Shown piece by piece: positions 1 through 5,328 of a stretch of 7,581 nucleotides of DNA. This DNA comes from Bacteroidota bacterium (lineage in GTDB: Bacteria > Bacteroidota > Bacteroidia > 2-12-FULL-35-15): the NCBI GenBank assembly GCA_023251855.1, contig JAHEYA010000105.1, positions 1-7,581 on the forward strand, given 5' to 3'. The position numbers and the translations under genes were made by a program. The notes below the pieces were generated by a model. It worked only from the letters and a program-made list of their open reading frames with translations, made no database searches and was not told the origin of the DNA. Within the stretch, counting starts at the first letter, position 1; each line of letters starts with the position of its first letter.

Positions 1-757
1 CTTGCATTTCATCGTAATAAGTAGCCGTTGCAGGGTTGTATTTTGAAACTTTTTCTTTTACCGAAGGCACAAACACTAAATTGATAGGAAAATAAATATC
101 ACCCTTATGAAAAGAGGTTCCGGCTGCAAACACCATTCCCAAGCCTGATAGCGACAAAATGGGACCTAAAGCAATTTCAAACCCTTTTTTTTGCCTCAAA
201 CCAAATAAAGCACTAAAGGTTGGTAAAAACATTCCTTGTTCAAAACCACCAATAACCGGAACAAATTCTGCAAGCCCCGAAACTCCATTTGTAGCAGTGA
301 AAATACGTGTTTCAAACTGCCATCCGAATTGAGTTACAAAAGGGGTTTTTCCCTCATCAGTAATATCATTTGCTGATGTGCCCGCTCCAAAATAAGTACA
401 ACCCACACGCGGACCACTAAATTTAACAGGTGTTTCTATAGGTAAACCAACTGTAGTATTGGCATTTGCAACCGTTGGAATACTTGAAATTGGAGAACTA
501 TTAACTGTAGGAGCACTTGTAAAAACATCTTTCGATCCATTCTCATATTTTACCATCGAAATATCATTTTTCAATACTGAATAAACAGGGCCATTAGGGT
601 TATCTGCCTTTTTGAATTTTATCTCAGTGGGAGTCACTTCCATAACTCTTACTTTAGCCTCTTCCCCACTTTTGTATGAAATTACATCTTGTGCAACACA
701 CTGGGCACAAGTCATTGCAAAGCTTATTAACAGAAATAATTTTGTTTTTGTTTTCAT
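1..757 (-). CDS. Secreted, probably outer-membrane protein (C-terminus cut by window edge)
   Basis: An open frame of 252 codons starts at the ATG at 757 and runs off the low end without a stop. Residues 1-22 are a signal peptide (Lys-rich start, hydrophobic LFLLISFAM, cleavage likely after CVA before QD). There is no good lipobox in front of Cys17 or Cys20. Residues 24-73 form a short beta-rich module (KSGEEAKV...EVTPTEIKFKK...NPNGPVY...MVKYENG) that recurs in many Bacteroidota exported proteins. A Ser/Thr/Pro/Asn-rich linker follows at about 79-105. From about 114 on, alternating hydrophobic and glycine/aromatic strands (TQFGWQFETR, GFEQGMFLPTFSALFGL, GFEIALGPILSLSGLG) look like a small beta-barrel. 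I infer an envelope location; the function is unknown. No good TAnnTTTG promoter lies just upstream, and the 446-bp leader region holds hairpins and palindromes. The reading frame is clear; the barrel assignment is tentative. Confidence 0.85.
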   Translation of the reverse strand, partial: MKTKTKLFLLISFAMTCAQCVAQDVISYKSGEEAKVRVMEVTPTEIKFKKADNPNGPVYSVLKNDISMVKYENGSKDVFTSAPTVNSSPISSIPTVANANTTVGLPIETPVKFSGPRVGCTYFGAGTSANDITDEGKTPFVTQFGWQFETRIFTATNGVSGLAEFVPVIGGFEQGMFLPTFSALFGLRQKKGFEIALGPILSLSGLGMVFAAGTSFHKGDIYFPINLVFVPSVKEKVSKYNPATATYYDEMQ

Positions 758-803
758 TTTTTTTAAGCTTTTATTATGTTAGTAAAGAATAAAAATCTAC
801 GAT

Positions 804-818
804 GACCATACAATGGTC
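804..818 (-). promoter_or_regulatory. Small perfect hairpin or operator upstream of the outer-membrane protein gene
   Basis: GACCAT (804-809), the 3-nt spacer ACA and ATGGTC (813-818) form a perfect 6-bp inverted repeat, 46 bp upstream of the ATG at 757. It could be an RNA hairpin in the leader or a protein-binding site. No function can be assigned from the sequence. Confidence 0.3.
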
Positions 819-839
819 TGTGCGTAAAAGAGAATTTGC

Positions 840-889
840 AAAAAAAAAAGAGCTCCAAACACTTAATAAACTTTTCGTATATCGGAGCC
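840..889 (-). terminator. Terminator-like stem with T10 tract in the leader region
   Basis: On the minus strand GGCTCC (889-884) can pair with GGAGCT (856-851), five Watson-Crick pairs plus one G-T. After one C (850) it is followed by ten T (849-840). That is the layout of an intrinsic terminator, but the 27-nt loop is long and the stem short. It may end a read-through transcript from the cargo gene, end a small RNA, or attenuate the gene that starts at 757. Confidence 0.35.
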
Positions 890-930
890 AACCATAATTT
901 CTAAAGGTATTATGGCCATCTTGACTTCCT

Positions 931-967
931 AATGATTGGAATCATTTTGAGAGATGATAATTATCAT
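931..967. promoter_or_regulatory. Twin palindromes ATGAT-N4-ATCAT, candidate operator pair
   Basis: Two perfect inverted repeats lie side by side: AATGATTGGAATCATT (931-946) and ATGATAATTATCAT (954-967). Both have the same core, ATGAT-N4-ATCAT, and their centres are 22 bp apart, about two helical turns. This suits cooperative binding of two dimers of one regulator. If the weak element at 902-909 is the -7 box of the downstream gene, the sites would lie roughly 40 and 65 bp upstream of its transcription start. No regulator gene is present in the window. Confidence 0.35.
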
Positions 968-1203
968 ATCATTTTATAGAAGTCAAAACAAATTGCACTG
1001 GATATAAGGGCTTAGTGTATGATGTAGCGTATGTTTCCCTTCGTTTTACTTTTTATATATTTACTATAAATGCAAATACAAAAACGCAAAAGTCAGGATC
1101 ACCCAATGCATTTAACAATTCACTGAAGTTTAAACCAACATCTGAACTTTATGCCACAAGAACCAAATTTGCAAAACCAATGTTATAAAGAATGGCTTTT
1201 ATT

Positions 1204-2097
1204 TCATTTGGTGATGAATATTTTTTTTGTTGTTACAACTTTATTTTCTTGTGTAAGTTGCAGAAAATATGTTCCAGTTGCTAAGTTATCGCTATTCAGA
1301 ATAACAGTCTGTCCTGCCCCGATAGTTATCGGAGTTATCTGTTTCACTATCTGCCCTTGCAAATTGTAAGTCGTAAGAGTAGCTTTTATTAAAAGATTGT
1401 CTGACTTCAATGTTATTTGTGCAGAAAATGGGTTCAGAAAAACGGAAATCCCGCTGTCTTTGTCAATATCTGAAATACCTGTAATAAGATTATCAAAATT
1501 TAAATTGTCAACAGACAGAACTGAATTGCCATGTGGAACGTAACTGGGACCGTCAGCATTAAAAGCAGCAAGAATAATAGTACCGCTATCGGCAGTTGTA
1601 TAAGTATTTAGCGGAATATTAAAGGAAGTCCAATTTGATACTGTAGAAGTGGTGGTAAAGTGTGAATATGAAACTCCGCTTCCATTTAAATACAATATTA
1701 CATTAACATACATGGTATCATTATTTTGAGGCAGAAATTTATAATACCCCGTTAAACTTGCTGGGTGACCCGTTATCGGAAAAGCAGGTTTAGGCTGAGG
1801 AGCATTTATAGGATTATTCCAAACAAATCCATATGCTTCATAATTTGGTAGAAGAGATGGTTTATTTTCAATTCTGATTGAGTAACTGCCAACGGTTGTT
1901 GGATGAGGGTCTGCAACTCTTGTAACAGGATAAAATATTCCGGCAGATACAGTATTAGCGGAAGGCCAGCCATTTGCTTCCATATAACTTCCCAAGTTTG
2001 TCCAGTTTTCAAATCCGCTGTTTGGAATTTGAGCAAAGATATTTGCAGTAGTACAGACAAAAAGCAAAGTGAGCGCAGCGTGTAATTTTGTTTTCAT
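1204..2097 (-). CDS. Secreted protein with jelly-roll-like domain and type IX (type A) sorting domain
   Basis: The product has 297 residues. The ATG at 2097 is chosen because it starts directly with a signal peptide (MKTKLHAALTLLFVCTTANIF, cleavage near A22/Q23). The 20-codon extension to a TTG at 2157 would begin inside the promoter -7 box. Residues 24-203 begin with PNSGFENWTN and continue with GWPSANT, PVTR, a GYYKF strand and VDNLNFDN. This is the pattern of a beta-sandwich, carbohydrate-binding-like domain and resembles the Bacteroidota putative carbohydrate-metabolism (PCMD) domain, but that match is from memory and tentative. Residues about 218-297 are a typical type A C-terminal sorting domain: an NPF strand, LTTYNLQGQIV, LATGTYFLQL and the end KKIFITK. 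It is expected to be exported by Sec, moved across the outer membrane by the type IX system and then trimmed. It has its own promoter and sits behind a strong terminator, so it is likely monocistronic. Confidence 0.9.
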   Translation of the reverse strand: MKTKLHAALTLLFVCTTANIFAQIPNSGFENWTNLGSYMEANGWPSANTVSAGIFYPVTRVADPHPTTVGSYSIRIENKPSLLPNYEAYGFVWNNPINAPQPKPAFPITGHPASLTGYYKFLPQNNDTMYVNVILYLNGSGVSYSHFTTTSTVSNWTSFNIPLNTYTTADSGTIILAAFNADGPSYVPHGNSVLSVDNLNFDNLITGISDIDKDSGISVFLNPFSAQITLKSDNLLIKATLTTYNLQGQIVKQITPITIGAGQTVILNSDNLATGTYFLQLTQENKVVTTKKIFITK

Positions 2098-2154
2098 TTT
2101 ATTGTCGTCAGTGATTATAGTGCTGACACCGCACTTTCTTAATTTTTGATGATG

Positions 2155-2162
2155 CAAAGTTA
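2155..2162 (-). promoter_or_regulatory. Bacteroidota-type -7 promoter element for the type IX cargo gene
   Basis: The minus strand reads TAACTTTG, a perfect match to the Bacteroidota TAnnTTTG box. A spacer of 18 nt (2163-2180) separates it from TTT at 2183-2181, a partial match to the -33 TTG. The expected start near 2148 would give a leader of about 50 nt before the ATG at 2097. Confidence 0.6.
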
Positions 2163-2179
2163 ATAATTGTTCTTTCGCC

Positions 2180-2221
2180 TAAATAAAAAACCTTGCTTCG
2201 AATTTTGACGAAGCAAGGTTT
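2180..2221 (-). terminator. Strong intrinsic terminator after the aminotransferase gene
   Basis: A perfect 13-bp stem, AAACCTTGCTTCG (2188-2200) with CGAAGCAAGGTTT (2209-2221), encloses an 8-nt loop. Read on the minus strand it is followed by a T-rich run, TTTTTTATTT. It lies 23 bp past the aminotransferase stop codon and ends the dehydrogenase-aminotransferase unit. Confidence 0.93.
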
Positions 2222-2244
2222 AAGAATCTTTTTGCAAAATTAAA

Positions 2245-3603
2245 TTAATTACAATATTCATCAGCAACAGCAAGCGCTTTTGAAATTATATCTAATCCTT
2301 CATCCATTTGATCTTTGGTTATTATTAAAGGAGGTGCAGTAAAAATCCAGTTCCAGCGAACAAAGGTATACATACCTAATTCATTCAATTTGGCAGCTAC
2401 TTTATTCATTATTTCCATTTCGTTTGGTGCTGCATTCCACGGTGCCATTGGCTCTTTTGTTTTTCTGTTTTTCACCAATTCAATACAACCTAACAAGCCA
2501 GTATTGCGGAAATCACCAATACTTGGATGTTTCGCTTTTAATTTTTCAACCTGCGCATCTATATAACGTCCCATATTGGCAGCATTTTCAACTAAATTAT
2601 CCGATTCATAAATTGCTAACACAGCATTGGCAGAAGCACAAGCAACAGCATGTGCAGAATAAGTTAAACCAATCGGTAAAGGTTTATTATCAAATGCTTT
2701 CGCTAATTCTTCTTTAATTATTAATCCACCCAAAGGAATATAACCTGCTGTAATGCCTTTAGCCATACACATCATATCAGGTTCTACATCATGATGGTCA
2801 ATACCAAACCATTTACCAGTACGCCCAAAACCACTCATCACTTCATCACAAATCGTGAGTATACCATATTTATCTGCAATTGCTTTTACCTTTTTCCAAT
2901 ACCCTTTCGGATATTTTATACAGCCGGATGAACCACTCTCGCCTTCCATTAAAATGGCTGCAATACTTGTGGTACCTTCATATTTAACAATACGTTCCAA
3001 ATGTGCAGCAGCATTTTCTGCACACTCTTCAGGTGTTTCACTGTTCCACGGACAACGATAAAAATAGGGATTCTCCACATGAACAATATTTGGTACGCCT
3101 TGACTGTCATGTGGCAAGCCGCGTGGATCGCCACCTGCACACAATGCTCCATAAGTAGCACCATGATAACTTTGATACAACGTAATAATTTTATGACGAC
3201 CCGTATGAAGACGTGCTAACTTAATTGCATGCTCCACAGCTTCTGTTCCACCATTTGTAAAAAAAGTACGGTTTAAAGTTCCGGGAGTTATCTCCGCCAA
3301 TTTTTTTCCAAGCAAACCCCTTGCTTCTGTTGCCATTCCGGGGTTTACATAACTCACTTCCTGCATTTGTTTTACAACTGCTTCTGTAACACGTTGGTCA
3401 CCATGACCAATGTTTACATTCATCAACTGTGATGTAAAATCCAAATAGCGTTTACCACTTCTGTCGGTTAAATAAACACCCTTTGCATTAGCTACATTTA
3501 TTGGGTTTAAGCCACTTTGTTTCGACCACGAAAAAATAGTGTGTTCTAAATTATTTTTTAGAATCTCTTCTTTGCTTGATACTGATACTGTTTTTGTTAA
3601 CAT
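2245..3603 (-). CDS. Class III (omega) aminotransferase, probably acting on beta-alanine or 3-aminoisobutyrate
   Basis: A 452-residue PLP enzyme of normal length for the class III family. Visible motifs are TNGGTEA at 116-122 (cofactor phosphate), YHG at 146-148 (ring stacking), ICDEVMSGFGRTG at 251-263 with the cofactor-binding Asp253, and the Schiff-base Lys282 in AKGITAGYIPLGG. TYSAH at 314-318 comes next; where many relatives have HP, this protein has HA (Ala319). The closing VRWNWIFTAPPLIIT segment (415-429) supports binding of a substrate carboxylate. Class III enzymes are often auto-named aspartate aminotransferase family, which says little about substrate. The gene lies 90 bp after a CoA-acylating (methyl)malonate-semialdehyde dehydrogenase, so the likely reaction is transfer from beta-alanine or 3-aminoisobutyrate to pyruvate or 2-oxoglutarate, yielding that dehydrogenase's substrate. 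A taurine:pyruvate or other omega-amino specificity is possible. Family certain, substrate inferred. Confidence 0.93.
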   Translation of the reverse strand: MLTKTVSVSSKEEILKNNLEHTIFSWSKQSGLNPINVANAKGVYLTDRSGKRYLDFTSQLMNVNIGHGDQRVTEAVVKQMQEVSYVNPGMATEARGLLGKKLAEITPGTLNRTFFTNGGTEAVEHAIKLARLHTGRHKIITLYQSYHGATYGALCAGGDPRGLPHDSQGVPNIVHVENPYFYRCPWNSETPEECAENAAAHLERIVKYEGTTSIAAILMEGESGSSGCIKYPKGYWKKVKAIADKYGILTICDEVMSGFGRTGKWFGIDHHDVEPDMMCMAKGITAGYIPLGGLIIKEELAKAFDNKPLPIGLTYSAHAVACASANAVLAIYESDNLVENAANMGRYIDAQVEKLKAKHPSIGDFRNTGLLGCIELVKNRKTKEPMAPWNAAPNEMEIMNKVAAKLNELGMYTFVRWNWIFTAPPLIITKDQMDEGLDIISKALAVADEYCN

Positions 3604-3654
3604 ATTTTTAGTTGTTAGTTTCTTGTTGTTCGCTATTGGCTGTGCAAAATGAAG

Positions 3655-3691
3655 AAATTTTCAAATCATCAAATTGACACATTTTCAAATT
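3655..3691. repeat. Degenerate short repeat, three TCAAAT cores in the gap
   Basis: The 90-bp gap between dehydrogenase and aminotransferase contains three copies of TCAAAT (3661-3666, 3669-3674, 3685-3690), two of them within ATTTTCAAAT. On the minus strand this reads as repeated ATTTGAAAAT/ATTTGATG units. It resembles short interspersed intergenic motifs of Bacteroidota, but copies elsewhere in this genome cannot be checked from one window. Confidence 0.4.
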
Positions 3692-3693
3692 AA

Positions 3694-5166
3694 TTAACTC
3701 ATCCAATTCGTTTTCGCTTCTGCATTCCATTTAGTGGTCGTTTTTTTCAATTTTGTCCAGAATTCAATTGAGCTTCTGCCTGTCAAATCACCTACTCCGA
3801 ATTTTGAATCGTTCCAACCACCAAAAGAAAATGGTTCTCTTGGAACAGGAACACCAATGTTAACACCCATCATTCCTGCGCTTGCGCGATCAATTACATA
3901 ACGTGCCATTCCACCATTTTGTGTGAACACAGCGGCTGCATTACCATAAGGATTAGCATTTTCGATAGCAATTGCTTCATCAACATCTTTTGCTCTCATA
4001 ATAGAAATTACCGGTCCAAAAATTTCTTCTCTTGCAACACTCATATCAGGTGTTACCTGATCAATAACTGTTGGTCCAACATAAAAACCATTCTCTTTTC
4101 CTTTAACAACACAGTTTCTGCCATCAACAAGAATTTTAGCTCCTTGTTTTTCTGCTTCTGTAATATATTTTTCGATACGATCTTTTGCAGCTTTTGAAAT
4201 AACTGGTCCAAGGTTTTCTCCAGGAATTACTTTTTTTGCTTCTACACAAATTTGTGCGATAATCGCATCAACATTTCCAACAGCAACCATTGCGGATGCA
4301 GCCATACAACGTTGTCCGGCACAACCCGACATAGATGCAGTAACATTGGAAGCTGTCATTGCCAAATGTGCATCAGGTAATACAATCAAGTGATTTTTTG
4401 CACCACCTAGAGCCAATGCTCTTTTGAAATTTGCTGATGCTCTTGCATAAACTAACTTGGCTACTTTAGTAGAACCAACAAAGGAAACAGCCTCAATTCC
4501 CGGATGATCACAAATAGCTTCCACAATTTCTCTATCACCATTTACAATATTCAAAACTCCATCAGGTAAACCTGCTTCTTTTAATAATTCAACTATTCTG
4601 AGTGAACTTAGTGGAACAGATTCTGAAGGTTTTAATATCATTGTGTTTCCTAAAGCTAGTGCATTCGGAATGGTCCAATTTGGTACCATACTTGGAAAAT
4701 TAAAAGGTACTATACAAGCTACAACACCTATTGGATAATGATCTGTACGACATTCAACTCCTTTACTTACTTCCAGAATTTCACCACCAACCAACTGAGG
4801 TAATGAACAAGCAAACTCAGTTAATTCAATACTTTTTTCTACTTCTGCTCTTGCTTCATCAAGTGTTTTACCGTTTTCTTCCTGAACTAATTTAGATAGT
4901 TCCAACATGTTTTTTTCTAACAATGTTTTATATTTAAAAAATACCTGAACACGTTCTTTAATTGGTGTTTTCGACCATGTTTCAAAAGCTTTTTTTGCTA
5001 CAATAACTGCATCATTCAAATCTTCTTTTGATGAAAGTGGCACTTTTGATAATATACTGCCATCTATCGGTGATATTACATCAAGATATTTAGTGTTTAC
5101 GTTTGGAATAAATTTTCCTCCAACATAATTTTTAACTTCCGGGTATTTCATTGTAAGAGTTGGCAT
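3694..5166 (-). CDS. mmsA: CoA-acylating (methyl)malonate-semialdehyde dehydrogenase
   Basis: A 490-residue aldehyde dehydrogenase fold protein of the usual length for MmsA/IolA enzymes. These oxidise methylmalonate or malonate semialdehyde with NAD and CoA to propionyl-CoA or acetyl-CoA, releasing CO2. Seen in order: N-terminal NYVGGKF (13-19), PFNFPSMVPNW with Asn156, the NAD-binding SFVGSTKVA (228-236), LALGGAKNH (251-259) and the catalytic loop GCAGQRCMA with Cys287 and the neighbouring Arg286. EEIFGPV (380-386) and the C-terminal PFSFGGW (445-451) follow. The missing Glu of the usual ELGGK motif fits the CoA-dependent branch rather than hydrolytic dehydrogenases. One difference is Lys111 where better-known family members carry an Arg in an RG motif. 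The start at 5166 is preferred; Met6 is a possible alternative. The gene is probably co-transcribed with the aminotransferase, since no terminator is seen between them. Confidence 0.93.
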   Translation of the reverse strand: MPTLTMKYPEVKNYVGGKFIPNVNTKYLDVISPIDGSILSKVPLSSKEDLNDAVIVAKKAFETWSKTPIKERVQVFFKYKTLLEKNMLELSKLVQEENGKTLDEARAEVEKSIELTEFACSLPQLVGGEILEVSKGVECRTDHYPIGVVACIVPFNFPSMVPNWTIPNALALGNTMILKPSESVPLSSLRIVELLKEAGLPDGVLNIVNGDREIVEAICDHPGIEAVSFVGSTKVAKLVYARASANFKRALALGGAKNHLIVLPDAHLAMTASNVTASMSGCAGQRCMAASAMVAVGNVDAIIAQICVEAKKVIPGENLGPVISKAAKDRIEKYITEAEKQGAKILVDGRNCVVKGKENGFYVGPTVIDQVTPDMSVAREEIFGPVISIMRAKDVDEAIAIENANPYGNAAAVFTQNGGMARYVIDRASAGMMGVNIGVPVPREPFSFGGWNDSKFGVGDLTGRSSIEFWTKLKKTTTKWNAEAKTNWMS

Positions 5167-5194
5167 GGCTGTTCTTTATTTAGAATTAGTACTA

Positions 5195-5296
5195 ATGTTA
5201 TGTGAAATGTAAGATGTGAAATGGAAAATGTGGGTTTTGGCTTTGCGATTGCTTTTTAACCATCTTACATCTGCCATTTTACATTTTACATATCAC
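5195..5296. repeat. Imperfect inverted repeat built from ATGTGAAATG-like units
   Basis: The arm 5195-5216 is complementary to 5275-5296 at 18 of 22 positions. The left arm carries two exact copies of ATGTGAAATG (5200-5209 and 5214-5223), and the right arm repeats the related TTTTACAT twice. The inner parts pair less well and the loop is AT-rich. It lies between the promoter element at 5303-5310 and the mmsA start, so the leader RNA could fold into this stem. Confidence 0.6.
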
Positions 5297-5302
5297 CAAC
5301 TG

Positions 5303-5310
5303 CAAAGTTA
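5303..5310 (-). promoter_or_regulatory. Bacteroidota-type -7 promoter element for the mmsA-aminotransferase unit
   Basis: The minus strand reads TAACTTTG, matching the TAnnTTTG consensus and identical to the element at 2155-2162. No TTG is seen at the right distance for a -33 box, and eight T (5319-5312) lie just upstream. The implied leader of about 130 nt spans the inverted repeat. Confidence 0.5.
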
Positions 5311-5328
5311 TAAAAAAAATTGAAATGA

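Larger units (their letters stand above)
758..1203. other. 446-bp gene-free stretch with several palindromic elements
   Basis: No convincing gene lies here. Reading along the minus strand it holds the 3' flank of the type IX cargo gene, then two palindromes at 931-967, a weak TAnnTTTG-like element (TACCTTTA, 902-909), an 18-codon open frame (919-863), a terminator-like stem with a T10 tract (840-889), and a 6-bp hairpin (804-818). The part from about 970 to 1203 shows nothing I can name beyond chance-level palindromes such as GTTTAAAC at 1128-1135. A 72-codon plus-strand frame from 1151 overlaps the end of the cargo gene and resembles no known protein. Confidence 0.6.

Noticed and set aside
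689..757. Lipoprotein signal in the envelope protein at 757
   Set aside because: Cys17 and Cys20 are preceded by AMT and CAQ, which do not fit a lipobox; a signal peptidase I site at CVA-QD is better.
954..967. Fur or Zur box
   Set aside because: ATGATAATTATCAT looks like part of an iron box, but it lacks the 7-1-7 spacing, and its neighbour at 931-946 shares ATGAT-N4-ATCAT instead. No iron or zinc genes are nearby.
1151..1369. Plus-strand 72-codon hydrophobic frame
   Set aside because: It runs antisense over the conserved end of the type IX sorting domain, with no promoter or recognisable family; a shadow of low-complexity coding sequence.
2098..2157. 20-codon N-terminal extension of the cargo gene to a TTG at 2157
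   Set aside because: The TTG lies inside the TAACTTTG promoter box, and the extension puts a charged non-signal segment before a perfect signal peptide that starts at the ATG at 2097.
5195..5296. CRISPR array
   Set aside because: The repeated units are about 10 bp, irregularly spaced and partly inverted, with no spacers of uniform length and no cas genes.
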